Source: a virus
DNA: 37,160 bases
Reading direction: 5' to 3' (one strand)
IMG/VR virus record: IMGVR_UViG_3300031576_000990
Coordinates: 1-37,160 of that record
A program made the position numbers and the translations under genes. Under the pieces are notes generated by a model, which did no database searches, had not been told where the DNA came from, and saw nothing but the letters and a program-made list of their open reading frames with translations. Shown piece by piece: positions 24,152 to 33,207 of the stretch (positions within the stretch are counted from its first letter, which is position 1; every line of letters starts with the position of its first letter).

Positions 24152-24843
24152 TTAAGCAAAAAAAGTCTGCCAAAAGTGCACAACCTGTTAACTCTGTGGA
24201 TAACGAGACTAAGCCGCCAAAGTTGTCCACAGCTCCTAAACAGGAAATCCCCAAAGAGTTAGACTCTAAACAAATTGCCGAGGTTGGATTTTGGAAAGGA
24301 CTGTATGCGCAGATACCGGACTATCGAACCTTTAGGCACGAGGACGGCCGCGCCAAAATGAAAATCTTTACTGATTTGCCTAATCGTGAGGGTCAAGGTT
24401 TAGATGTGGGCTGTGGCTTAATTTCAATATTTGAGCGCTTTTCCAATACCGTTGTGGCGATTGATCCCTTGGTGGCAGAATATCGAAAAATTGCCGATAT
24501 GCCGGACACCGAACGTGTCAAATATCTTTGTGCTTCGGGTGAGAATATTCCTTTTGAGGACAACCACTTTGATTATGTGTGTTGTGTTAACGTGATAGAT
24601 CATACCCCTCACCCTAAAAAAATGGCTGAGGAAATTGCGCGCGTTTTAAAGCCGGGCGGATTGCTCTTTTTTGAGGTTAATTTTGACGATAACTTGGCGC
24701 CGCCGCATTACTTCTTATGGGATCAGGATATAGTCGCCGAACATTTTAAAGATATTTTGACGCTCAAAAGCAAGCACACCGAGCGAAACAATGTAGATTT
24801 TCAATATCTCTTTCACGCGATCTATGAAAAACCAAACGCCTAA
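24148..24843 (+). CDS. SAM-dependent methyltransferase, class I (Methyltransf_11-like)
   Basis: A 231-aa protein with motif I LDVGCGLISIF, a post-I acidic end (VVAIDPLVAEY), ASGENIPFEDNHFDYVCC, and ARVLKPGGLLFFEVNF, all in the family order. The first 35 residues are low complexity (Lys/Ser/Pro/Thr), and the DNA encoding them holds two DnaA-box-like 9-mers. It probably methylates a sugar or carries out a related modification within the glycan block (inference). It overlaps both neighbours (4 and 20 nt). Confidence 0.85.
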   Translation: MIKQKKSAKSAQPVNSVDNETKPPKLSTAPKQEIPKELDSKQIAEVGFWKGLYAQIPDYRTFRHEDGRAKMKIFTDLPNREGQGLDVGCGLISIFERFSNTVVAIDPLVAEYRKIADMPDTERVKYLCASGENIPFEDNHFDYVCCVNVIDHTPHPKKMAEEIARVLKPGGLLFFEVNFDDNLAPPHYFLWDQDIVAEHFKDILTLKSKHTERNNVDFQYLFHAIYEKPNA

Positions 24844-25516
24844 TCCGGTTAGATCACATTTTCCTCGGTTTTCAATTTTAATGCCGACCTTTAATCGGCC
24901 GCAGTTTATTCAACAAGCCGTAGGCGCAATTTTAAACCAAGACTTTCAGGACTTTGAATTGATTATCAAGGACGGCGGCACCTCGATTGAGAATTTGTTG
25001 CCAAAAGACGATCGCATTATTTATATCCACGGCAAAGACTCAGGTATTACCGAGGCTATAAACCGCGCAGCTGCGGCAGCGTCCGGCGATATTCTTAACT
25101 GGTCCAATGACGACGATTTAATGGCGCCCGGAGCTCTTTTTATTGCGGATCATTTTTTTAAAAATGTCCCGAGTATAAAGTGGCTCTATGGATTAATCAC
25201 CATGAAAAATTTTGAAACCGGTGAGGAAATGACCTTTGGCAAACCATGGGATTATAACGAGCTTAAGCAGCACAATATCGTGCCGCAGCCCTCAGTCTTT
25301 TGGCGCTCTGATATCATGGACGAAGTCGGCCTCTTTTCTGAGGATCAGGATTTAACGAGTGATTATGAATTTTGGTTGAGGCTTGGTAAGCTCTATACTC
25401 CGGCTTTTTTAGATCGCATTATGGCAACCTACCGGATCCACCCGGGACAAATAACTATTGCACGCCAAGCTGAGCAGCTGGCTCAGGCGGAAAAAACTAA
25501 AGAGAAATATGCTTAA
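24824..25516 (+). CDS. Glycosyltransferase family 2 (GT-A fold)
   Basis: 230 aa. The GT2 start FSILMPTFNRPQFIQQAVGA (16-35), the DFELIIKDGG strand, HGKDSGITEAINRA, and the metal-binding DDD (96-98, in NWSNDDDLMAPG) are intact, as is the acceptor-side segment PQPSVFWRSDIMDEVGLF and the SDYEFWLRL motif. It transfers a sugar to a growing glycan at the cytoplasmic face. It overlaps the preceding methyltransferase by 20 nt and the next gene by 8 nt. Confidence 0.9.
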   Translation: MKNQTPNPVRSHFPRFSILMPTFNRPQFIQQAVGAILNQDFQDFELIIKDGGTSIENLLPKDDRIIYIHGKDSGITEAINRAAAAASGDILNWSNDDDLMAPGALFIADHFFKNVPSIKWLYGLITMKNFETGEEMTFGKPWDYNELKQHNIVPQPSVFWRSDIMDEVGLFSEDQDLTSDYEFWLRLGKLYTPAFLDRIMATYRIHPGQITIARQAEQLAQAEKTKEKYA

Positions 25517-26096
25517 GTTATCTCTTGATCAATTACCGGCCTTTGGTTTCTTTGTTGAAATTGGAGCGCATGACGGCGAGATTAATTCCTATACGTCTGA
25601 GCTGGCTGATAAAGGCTGGAAAGGCTTATACGTTGAGCCTATCCCTGAATTTTATGAGCGCTGCCGCGATAGGCATTTGCACAATAAAAATATCGAGGTT
25701 AAAAATTGTGCAGTCGGTCCAATCCACGGAAAGTTAAAGCTCTTTGAGAGTGGCCAAATTACGACAGCTCGCGAGGACGTTAAAGCGCTGTGGGAAAAAG
25801 AAAAAATGAGGGATTTTTGCCCAATGCCTGAATGGCGCGAGGTTATAGCTGATATGATTACTATGGACCAGCTTGTTGGTTTAGTGCCGATTGATTTACT
25901 GGTTATTGATACCGAGGGCATGGAGGCTGATGTGTTATCAACTCTAAAAACCAAACCTAAAATGGTTGTGATCGAGCTTCACGCCCAAAGCAAATTATGG
26001 GAGGAGATCACTTATTCCCCGTCTCTTTATGAGTTTTTTACCGACTATGATAAAGTGGCCGAGGACGATACTGATACACTTTTTGTTAGAAAATAA
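25509..26096 (+). CDS. FkbM-family methyltransferase
   Basis: 195 aa from the ATG at 25509. A longer frame from 25458 would intrude further into the GT2 gene. The family motifs are FVEIGAHDGEINSYT (motif I), LYVEPIPEFYERC, NIEVKNCAVGP, and LLVIDTEGMEADVLSTL near the C-terminal third. FkbM enzymes usually O-methylate sugars or polyketides; here a sugar hydroxyl is likely, given the neighbours. Methylated terminal sugars commonly cap glycan chains. Confidence 0.87.
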   Translation: MLKLSLDQLPAFGFFVEIGAHDGEINSYTSELADKGWKGLYVEPIPEFYERCRDRHLHNKNIEVKNCAVGPIHGKLKLFESGQITTAREDVKALWEKEKMRDFCPMPEWREVIADMITMDQLVGLVPIDLLVIDTEGMEADVLSTLKTKPKMVVIELHAQSKLWEEITYSPSLYEFFTDYDKVAEDDTDTLFVRK

Positions 26097-26099
26097 CCT

Positions 26100-26993
26100 A
26101 TGAAAATTTTAATCACCGGGAATAAAGGTTTTGTTGGTAGCCACTTTCAGAGATATCTTTTGGATCAAGGTCATGAAATTTTTGGCGTTGATATAAAAGA
26201 CAGCCACGAAAGATATCACGATTGCCGCGACTTTTTTCGCCATGATCCTAATAGCTTAATTGTTTGGGATATGGTTATTCATTGCGCCGCTATTGTTGGG
26301 GGTAGAACAAAAATAGAAAATGACCCAATCAGCGTGGCAACCGATCTTTCGATCGACGCCGAGATGTTTAACTGGGCGGTGCGCACCAAACAAAAGCGAA
26401 TTATTTATTTTTCCTCCTCGGCGGTGTATCCGGTAGAGCTACAACGCTTTAAGGTCCAGCTTAAAGAGGCTGATGTTAACTTCGAACGGATTAAGGCGCC
26501 GGATATGACCTATGGCTGGGCTAAACTGACCGGCGAATTTTTGGCGCAATTTGCGGAGCAAGCCGGCGTCCGGGTGCATATCTTTCGGCCGTTTTCCGGT
26601 TACGGTCCGGACCAAGATTTAGATTATCCTTTCCCGAGCTTTATTAAGCGCGGTGCCGAGCAAGCCGACCCCTTTGAGATTTGGGGAACGGGCGAACAGG
26701 TCCGGGACTTTATTCATATTGACGATATTATTGCCGCTGTTATGAAAGCCGTTGAAATTGACTTTAAAGGGGCAGTTAACCTTGGGACGGGTAAAGCGAC
26801 GAGTTTTGACGAATTAGCTCGTCTAGTGGCTTCTGTGGCCTCCTACGAGCCTAAGTTTAAGCGACTGCCCAGCAAGCCGGCAGGCGTAATGTATCGTGTG
26901 GCTGATACGACAAAAATGAGCCTATTTTATCAACCTAAAATTTCCCTTGAGGAGGGGATTAAAGAGGCTTTGCTATGGCGAAAAAACCAGTAA
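26100..26993 (+). CDS. NAD-dependent sugar epimerase/dehydratase (extended SDR)
   Basis: A 297-aa extended short-chain dehydrogenase. The nucleotide motif GNKGFVG (7-13) follows a leading beta strand. The catalytic Ser region FSSSAVYP (104-111), YxxxK (Y138-K142, YGWAKLTGE), RPFSGYGPDQD and the VRDFIHIDDI motif are intact. This pattern fits UDP-glucose 4-epimerase or GDP-fucose synthase-like enzymes; the exact substrate cannot be fixed. It makes an activated sugar for the neighbouring transferases. It overlaps the next gene by 19 nt. Confidence 0.88.
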   Translation: MKILITGNKGFVGSHFQRYLLDQGHEIFGVDIKDSHERYHDCRDFFRHDPNSLIVWDMVIHCAAIVGGRTKIENDPISVATDLSIDAEMFNWAVRTKQKRIIYFSSSAVYPVELQRFKVQLKEADVNFERIKAPDMTYGWAKLTGEFLAQFAEQAGVRVHIFRPFSGYGPDQDLDYPFPSFIKRGAEQADPFEIWGTGEQVRDFIHIDDIIAAVMKAVEIDFKGAVNLGTGKATSFDELARLVASVASYEPKFKRLPSKPAGVMYRVADTTKMSLFYQPKISLEEGIKEALLWRKNQ

Positions 26994-27385
26994 AAAATGA
27001 AAAACTAATCGAGTTAGAGCGTAAGCTTAAATTTTATGAGATTAATGACGAAATTTTTAAGTCCGGCTTAACTGTAATAACAGGCAAAGCCGAGGTTTAT
27101 CATGACTATATTTTAGAACGCTACGATCACGATTTTAAAGTAACAGGAACCGAGCAGGGCAGATATCATCATCTAACAAAAGAAAAAGATAATCTGAACC
27201 ATTTTATTATTTGGCTTCCTACCCTCAAGGTTAAAGATATGTTAACCTTAATTCATGAAGTCGGTCATTTTGTCTTTGACCTATTGGCTAATGAGAGAGG
27301 AGTGCCGCACACGAATGATACTGACGAAGTTTATGAATATTACCGAGAATATATTTTGAAATTAATTTTTGCAAAAGCCCCATGA
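26975..27385 (+). CDS. Small HExxH metalloprotein, zinc peptidase-like
   Basis: A 136-aa protein with a clear zinc motif HEVGH (94-98), followed by an acidic segment TNDTDEVYEYYREYI (113-127) that could supply the third ligand. Similar short HExxH proteins occur in many phages near head or tail genes and are of unknown function. Its reading frame is embedded in the glycan block (19-nt overlap before it, 4-nt overlap after it). Whether it cleaves protein is uncertain. Confidence 0.7.
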   Translation: MAKKPVKNEKLIELERKLKFYEINDEIFKSGLTVITGKAEVYHDYILERYDHDFKVTGTEQGRYHHLTKEKDNLNHFIIWLPTLKVKDMLTLIHEVGHFVFDLLANERGVPHTNDTDEVYEYYREYILKLIFAKAP

Positions 27386-28572
27386 AAAAACCAAGAATTG
27401 CCATGATCATGACTGATTGGGCACAAAACGAATATCGAAAAAAGAATAAAGCTTTTGGTGGTGTTAGTTATTACCGGATCGTGGCGCCGGCCAAGTTTTT
27501 AAATAAAGAAAAATACGATATTGATGTATTGGGAGCTGAGCTCTTAGAACAGGCCGAGGGTAAAGATATTGCCGGCTTTTATGTGGAGCTTGCTAAAAAA
27601 TATGATTTGATTTGGACGAAAGTTATTGATAATCCCCAAGCCGCCGCGGCTCTTTGTTTTGTTTGCGGTCATTATAAAATCCCCTTGGTGGTTGATGTGG
27701 ACGACAATTATTTTGAAACTCGGGCAGATCAACCGGGCCACCAAGTCTTTTCTATTGGCTCACAAAAACGCTCGATTGTGGGGGCTTTACTATCCTTAGC
27801 AAGCGCCATTTCCGTATCAACCGAACCGCTGCGTAAATTTTATTATGAGAGAATTTTAGCGGCGCACGGCGTTGAGAAAAAGTTTTTTGTTCTGCCAAAC
27901 TTGAATGATACCGAGGAGTTTAACTTTTTGCCGGTGCCTAAAAAAACTAATAAAATTGTGATTGGCTATGCCGGATCAATTACCCACTATAGCGATTTAA
28001 ATCTTGTCTTGCCGGTGTTGGCTAAGCTCATGAACCATTATATTAACCTTGAATTTGAGGTAATGGGTGCTGTGGAATTGGAAAAAATTAAGGAGCTCTT
28101 TGCCCCTCATGGTTTTAGTGCTGAGGCCCTTGATCGAGTCAAACTAAAAGGCGGATCTGAGGCGTGGGATAAATACCCGGAGCTTTTGGCTCAGCAAGAA
28201 TGGGATATTGGTATTGCGCCTTTAGTGGACGACGAATTTAACCGTGGTAAATCTCACATTAAATGGCTCGAATATGCTATGTATCGGATCCCGACCGTCG
28301 CCTCTAAGGTTTATCCCTATTACAAGCCAGTCGCCGGCCACGCGACAATCGAACACGGGAAAACAGGATTTTTAGCTGAGAGCCTTGACGACTGGTATAA
28401 ATCATTAACTGCTTTGATCGAGTCAAAAGCTTTACGAAAAGAGGTTGGTGATATGGCTTACAACTATATTGCGTCAACATTACAATATAAGGAGCACGCT
28501 TACCTTTGGGAGGCGGCAATAGACGACGTGCTCCTATGCAATTCAACGACACCACCCTTAAACAAGGATTGA
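27382..28572 (+). CDS. Glycosyltransferase, GT4-like (second copy, distinct)
   Basis: 396 aa. The N-terminal domain holds YDLIWTKVIDNP and LVVDVDDNYFE. The C-terminal domain begins IVIGYAGSITHYSDL, and contains NRGKSHIKWLEYAMYRIPTVASKV, TGFLAESLDDWYKSLTALIE and KALRKEVGDMA, the typical C-terminal signature of a GT4/GT1 subgroup frequent in Patescibacteria and phages. It is unlike the first GT4 gene in sequence and length, so it probably adds a different sugar or linkage. The 3' end overlaps the connector gene by 37 nt. Confidence 0.88.
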   Translation: MKKPRIAMIMTDWAQNEYRKKNKAFGGVSYYRIVAPAKFLNKEKYDIDVLGAELLEQAEGKDIAGFYVELAKKYDLIWTKVIDNPQAAAALCFVCGHYKIPLVVDVDDNYFETRADQPGHQVFSIGSQKRSIVGALLSLASAISVSTEPLRKFYYERILAAHGVEKKFFVLPNLNDTEEFNFLPVPKKTNKIVIGYAGSITHYSDLNLVLPVLAKLMNHYINLEFEVMGAVELEKIKELFAPHGFSAEALDRVKLKGGSEAWDKYPELLAQQEWDIGIAPLVDDEFNRGKSHIKWLEYAMYRIPTVASKVYPYYKPVAGHATIEHGKTGFLAESLDDWYKSLTALIESKALRKEVGDMAYNYIASTLQYKEHAYLWEAAIDDVLLCNSTTPPLNKD

Positions 28573-29270
28573 TCCAAGAGTGCGAGGAAATGTGTAATTT
28601 ATCCGACGGCGACATTTCCGGCGACGCGCTTTTGAAAGCTCAATTTGTCCGACATTTAAACGAAGCGAACCGAGAGGTTTGGTCCGTTATTTTTCACGCC
28701 TTTGAGGGCTGGCAGTATGACGACTCTAATTTCGCTGACTTGCCGCAGGCGACTATTAACTTAGTTTCAGGCACGCGCAAATATGCTATTCCGTCTGACG
28801 CGTTGACTATGAAGCGAGTAGAAATTTATACCTCCGCCGGAGCTGTGCAAACCCTTAAACCAACTACGCTTGACCAAATTAAAGACTTAGCGCCGGGCGT
28901 GGGTGTTGACGATTTTATGAAAAGTAACGGCACGCCGCTTTACTACCGTCTCTTGAATGGAATTATCGAGCTCTTTCCGGCGCCAAGTTATAGCTATACG
29001 GCCGGATTAAAGTTTTATTTTGATCGTGATATTTCTGAATTTGTTGCCGGTGATACAACTAAAAATCCGGGCTTTGCTTCAATTTTTCATATTACTTTGG
29101 CCCGTCGCGCTTCTGTCGCTTACCTAACTGCTCGCTTGCCTGATAACAAATCATTGCCGGTTTACATTGCTCAGATCAAAATCGACAATGATAATATTCG
29201 CCGCTTTTACGGCAAACGGTTTGAGGATTTAAAACCGAAAGTCGCAGGTAAGCGGAATATTATGAGATAA
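28536..29270 (+). CDS. Putative head-tail connector/adaptor protein
   Basis: 244 aa from the ATG at 28536; a TTG at 28506, inside the preceding gene, would add 10 residues. The N-terminal helical part (LLKAQFVRHLNEANREVW) is followed by a beta-rich centre with RKYAIPSDALTMKRVEIY, NGIIELFPAPSY and LKFYFDRDISEF, then a C-terminal helical part (ASIFHITLARRASVAYLTA). This is the layout of podoviral adaptor (gp11/gp4-like) proteins that sit under the portal. Assignment rests on position and pattern. It is the first structural gene after the glycan block. Confidence 0.7.
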   Translation: MQFNDTTLKQGLIQECEEMCNLSDGDISGDALLKAQFVRHLNEANREVWSVIFHAFEGWQYDDSNFADLPQATINLVSGTRKYAIPSDALTMKRVEIYTSAGAVQTLKPTTLDQIKDLAPGVGVDDFMKSNGTPLYYRLLNGIIELFPAPSYSYTAGLKFYFDRDISEFVAGDTTKNPGFASIFHITLARRASVAYLTARLPDNKSLPVYIAQIKIDNDNIRRFYGKRFEDLKPKVAGKRNIMR

Positions 29271-29274
29271 ACCT

Positions 29275-29709
29275 ATGCCGCATGATGTTAAGCCAACCGG
29301 CTCGGCTACCAAAGACGCCAAACCGACGGCTGTAGCATCACACGACACAAAACCGGCGTCCTCTCCGAGCCATGATACCAAGCCGTCGGGATCAGCCAGT
29401 CGTGACTCTAAACCAACTAACTCCCCGACGCATAATTCAAAGCCTACATTTATCACTTATTTGTTGGGCTTATGGGACGATAGCGTCGCAACGTGGGACG
29501 ATCCCCTCTATGGCTGGAGCGAGCAAACACCCTTTATTCATGATTTTAAAAGCGCCGCCGGATCGCCCTCGCATGATACAAAACCAAGCGGATCAGCTGT
29601 CCATGATAGCCGACCCTCGGGTTCTGCTACCCACGACACAAAACCCTCTGCTGTGGTTTCTCACGACTCTAAACCAAGTGGCGCCGCTACTCATGACGCC
29701 AAGCCTTAA
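29275..29709 (+). CDS. Decapeptide-repeat protein (HDxKPSGSAx repeats)
   Basis: A 144-aa protein made almost entirely of a 10-residue repeat with consensus HD(T/S)KP(S/T)GSA(T/S): six units before and six after a central non-repeat block of about 27 residues (TYLLGLWDDSVATWDDPLYG and onward). The DNA period is 30 bp. There is no signal peptide. Function unknown. Its place between the connector and the tail fibre suggests a virion component, perhaps a flexible or metal-binding appendage (His/Asp in each unit). Repeat number may vary between relatives. Confidence 0.75.
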   Translation: MPHDVKPTGSATKDAKPTAVASHDTKPASSPSHDTKPSGSASRDSKPTNSPTHNSKPTFITYLLGLWDDSVATWDDPLYGWSEQTPFIHDFKSAAGSPSHDTKPSGSAVHDSRPSGSATHDTKPSAVVSHDSKPSGAATHDAKP

Positions 29710-29711
29710 GT

Positions 29712-32700
29712 ATGTCAACAACATTTCCAACAACCATACAGGATCTCGACGCAACCCGGGGCTCAACCGGTCAGCCTTTGAATAATCCAAACCACATTAC
29801 GCACCACACCAATGAGGACGATACGATTGAAGCGCTGCAAAATAAAGTGGGTGTTAATGGATCAGCTGTTGCTACCTCGATTGATTACATTTTAAAAGAT
29901 ATTACCGGGGGACATAACCATGACGGTGTTAACAGCCGGAAAATCAGCGTCTTAAATTTAAGTGGTAATGCTGCTAAGGGCGATTTAATTGTAGGTTTAG
30001 GTGCAAACTCTTTAGGTATTTTGAGTGCCGGTGTTAATGGATACCTTTTAACGGCTGATTCAGGTTATCCGGGCGGTATGCGGTGGGGTCCGGCCGGCTC
30101 AGGCACCGTCACTTCGGTTGCAATAGCTGGCGCTGATGTTATTAGTGCCTCAGGATCCCCTATTACCGGCGCTGGAACGATCACGCTATCAATTCACGTG
30201 GCGGACGCTACCCATAACGGTTATCTCTCCGCCGTTGATTGGTTTACGTTTAATAGCAAACAAGCAGCGCTTGGCTTCACGCCGGAAAATGTAGCAAATA
30301 AAGCGACTAACTTTTCGACGCTCAACAATACAAAATATCCAAGCACGCTTGCCGTGGCCAATTATTTTGCCGCGTCTTTTATTCCGGCCGGCTCAAATAC
30401 TCAAGTTCAATTTAACGACGCCGGAGTATTCGGCGGATCGTCTTTATTTACGTTTGATAAATTAAGCGGTGTTGTCACAGCAGAAACCTTTAGAGTTAAC
30501 CAATATTCTGCAAACTTAGGAGCTGTGCTCTTTCTTACCAATAATGGTTTGGGTGAGATTTTTGCTGATGTTAACCGTCTTTTTTATGATGTAAGTTCAA
30601 ACTTTCTTGGTATTAATTTAGCTTCCCCAGCCTATACTCTCCATGTGGGCGGAGACGCTGCGCTTAACGGCAGTCTATTTTTATACTCGACGCTCAATCC
30701 GGCTTCTTACGGAAATTTTGATTTTGACGATTCTACCGGTCGAAGTCATTTTAGATTTTTTGACAATGCTTATTCCGGCGCCTTAAATTTTAATCTTAGA
30801 AACTTAAATGCTGAGCGTTCAGTTGATTGGCAGGATAAAGACGGGGTTGTTGCCTTTTTAGCTGACAATGTTTCTGAGTTTATTAATGACGCTAATTACA
30901 TAACGCTGGCCGGGGTATATCTTGGGCTTTCCGCTACTGCCCCAATCACCTATAACGGCGCCGGCACCTTTGGCTTTACCTACGTTTCGACTGATGTATA
31001 TTCCCAATATGCTTATCTTGCCGGACGTAGTGGAAATCAAACTTTAATTGGTGGCACGAGCGTCATCGGTATTTTGAAACTGCAAGGCACCTCCGGCAAC
31101 GGCACGCTGACAGCGGCCGCGGTTCAAGTATTAGTGGGAAATAACGGCGCCACAGTAGCCGCTACCTTTTTAAATAATGGTCACGCTGGGTTTGGCACAA
31201 CGGCGCCAAACGCCGCACAGGTCGAAATTCTTTCAACCTCTGCCACGCTTCCGGCGCAAGTGGTCCGAGGTCATGCCAGCGGATCAGTCAACATTGCCGA
31301 ATGGTATCGAGCCAATACCGCTCAGCTCGTCATGTATGTTAACCAATATGGAACTTTAACCGTTTATCAGCCGGCTAATGCAAACGGAGTCGCTGATTTT
31401 CAGGGTGACGGAAACTTAGGATTTTTAGTGCAGGTTAGAAATGTTAACGCCGGGGCCAATGCCGCTATGAATTTAGTGGTTTCAACCGCTGGCGGTGGCC
31501 AAGCTGTTATCACAATTCAAAGTGGTGGAGTTAACTATGTGCAGGGTGCCAACGTCAAAGCAAAATCAAACGGCTCGATCTTTATGCACGCCGGGGACGA
31601 CATTGGCAATATAAATACCAACTGGACCTATCACTCTCAAGGTGGTGGCAATGCTTATGAGTCAAGCGCTTATACCCGATTTAATAATTCCTTGGGAACG
31701 GGCCACTTTATGTCAGCGGACGCGTTGGGTGTCTTTGGTAATTTGGCAGTCTTTAATCCTAATGCTTTCGGTGGCGGTCTTGGCACAGAAATGTTATCAG
31801 AGCCAAGCCTGCCAGCTGGTATGACAAAATGGTCAGCGACCGGGGACTGTTCGGTTGTTGCTGGCGGAGGTTTATTATTTACTTATTCGGCAGGCACAGG
31901 AACATGGACGCAAACCGCGGCTAATTTTGCGGTTGCCGTTCAACCCGATACCTATTACGGCTTAACAATCACTTTTGCGAATGTCACCGGCGCTTGTTAT
32001 ATCCAAATTGGTGATCCAAACGGCACATTTTCTATTCCGGTTTCGATCCAACACCCTCAGACAGTCGCTGCAAAATTTGGTGGAACAGCCTACGGAGCAG
32101 TCGACGCCGGCACATATACATATTGGGTTAAAACCTCTCCAACCGCCGCCAGTCTTTCAGGTGTTGGTTTTGTTATCAAAGCTTATGGCGCAGCTGCCGG
32201 CGCTACTTTCAAAATTACAGCTATTTCATTTAAGCCGGCTTTGGGTGGTGATATTCAGTTTGGCGGCATTATTAAAGCCTTTGGTGGCACCACGGGCATT
32301 GCGGTTGACTCTACCGGCCGCGTAAAGCTTAATGCGGCTGTAAACGATACAATCACCGCATGGCTTTTATTGCCAGCTGGATCTACTGCCGCCAATAAAG
32401 CGCCGGTTAAATTCCAATCCGGCACACTTATGACTACAGCTGAGGCTGGGGCGTGGGAATTTAACGGAAATTTTTATTTAACCAAATCAAACGCCGTGCG
32501 CGTCGGTATTCCCGGAGGTGGCCGCTTTGATCACTTTGCCAATGTGGGAAACTCAGGCACGAGCGAAACAGATTTATATAGTGATACTCTTGACGCTAAT
32601 TTCTTTGACGTGAATGGCGCCAGCTGTGCGGCCAGTTATGGCGGCGTGTTTGTATCGTCTGCCACGGCCACGCGCCAAATTAAAATTTATTTTGCAGGAA

Positions 32701-32987
32701 CTGTCATTTTTGATACGGGCGCTTTAACCCTCAGCCTTTCCTCAGCGTGGACCGTTTACGTAGAGCTGATTCGGGTAAGCTCGACCGTCGTGCGTTATAT
32801 GGTCTCATTGACCACACAAGGGGCGTCAGCAGCCGCTTATACCTCGGTTGGGGAGTTAACAGGTTTGACGCTGACAGGCACTAATATCCTCAAAATTACG
32901 GGTCAAGCTGCAGGCGTTGGCGCGGCGACTAATGATATCGTCGCTCAAATGGGCAAAGTAAGGTATGAAGCGCCCGGACCGACTTAA
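29712..32987 (+). CDS. Tail fibre / receptor-binding protein
   Basis: A 1091-aa fibre. The N terminus (LNNPNHITHHTNEDDTIEAL, then QNKVGVNGSAVATSIDYIL) and GGHNHDGVNSRKI are typical virion-attachment modules of phage fibres. Next come GTVTSVAIAGADVISASG and TQVQFNDAGVFGGSSLFTF repeats of beta-rich shaft, long Gly/Ala/Asn/Thr-rich regions, and a C-terminal beta-sandwich-like head (about 930-1091: TSETDLYSDTLDANFFDVNG to AQMGKVRYEAPGPT). It should bind the host surface. It starts 2 nt after the repeat-protein stop. Confidence 0.85.
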   Translation: MSTTFPTTIQDLDATRGSTGQPLNNPNHITHHTNEDDTIEALQNKVGVNGSAVATSIDYILKDITGGHNHDGVNSRKISVLNLSGNAAKGDLIVGLGANSLGILSAGVNGYLLTADSGYPGGMRWGPAGSGTVTSVAIAGADVISASGSPITGAGTITLSIHVADATHNGYLSAVDWFTFNSKQAALGFTPENVANKATNFSTLNNTKYPSTLAVANYFAASFIPAGSNTQVQFNDAGVFGGSSLFTFDKLSGVVTAETFRVNQYSANLGAVLFLTNNGLGEIFADVNRLFYDVSSNFLGINLASPAYTLHVGGDAALNGSLFLYSTLNPASYGNFDFDDSTGRSHFRFFDNAYSGALNFNLRNLNAERSVDWQDKDGVVAFLADNVSEFINDANYITLAGVYLGLSATAPITYNGAGTFGFTYVSTDVYSQYAYLAGRSGNQTLIGGTSVIGILKLQGTSGNGTLTAAAVQVLVGNNGATVAATFLNNGHAGFGTTAPNAAQVEILSTSATLPAQVVRGHASGSVNIAEWYRANTAQLVMYVNQYGTLTVYQPANANGVADFQGDGNLGFLVQVRNVNAGANAAMNLVVSTAGGGQAVITIQSGGVNYVQGANVKAKSNGSIFMHAGDDIGNINTNWTYHSQGGGNAYESSAYTRFNNSLGTGHFMSADALGVFGNLAVFNPNAFGGGLGTEMLSEPSLPAGMTKWSATGDCSVVAGGGLLFTYSAGTGTWTQTAANFAVAVQPDTYYGLTITFANVTGACYIQIGDPNGTFSIPVSIQHPQTVAAKFGGTAYGAVDAGTYTYWVKTSPTAASLSGVGFVIKAYGAAAGATFKITAISFKPALGGDIQFGGIIKAFGGTTGIAVDSTGRVKLNAAVNDTITAWLLLPAGSTAANKAPVKFQSGTLMTTAEAGAWEFNGNFYLTKSNAVRVGIPGGGRFDHFANVGNSGTSETDLYSDTLDANFFDVNGASCAASYGGVFVSSATATRQIKIYFAGTVIFDTGALTLSLSSAWTVYVELIRVSSTVVRYMVSLTTQGASAAAYTSVGELTGLTLTGTNILKITGQAAGVGAATNDIVAQMGKVRYEAPGPT

Positions 32988-33003
32988 TTCTTAAATTAAT
33001 TAT

Positions 33004-33204
33004 ATGTTTTTAGATAAACTTAAAAAAAATCTGAACAATGACAAATTCTCTGTCTTTTGTCCCAAGCCCGGCGTAGCCGATAATGGTGAGCCAACGACTG
33101 TTTATTCCAAAGAGCAAGAGCTCTCAATCCCTGAAATGCAGGAAATGGAGCGTTTTCACGAGCAAGAAGAAATCAATCATAAAAATAAAAAAGTATACTA
33201 TTAG
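33004..33204 (+). CDS. Small hypothetical protein
   Basis: 66 aa, charged, no membrane span (DKLKKNLNNDKFSVFCPKPG; ending INHKNKKVYY). No family recognised. It opens the lysis/membrane block, 17 nt after the fibre gene and 3 nt before the Excalibur gene. Confidence 0.6.
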   Translation: MFLDKLKKNLNNDKFSVFCPKPGVADNGEPTTVYSKEQELSIPEMQEMERFHEQEEINHKNKKVYY

Positions 33205-33207
33205 GAA

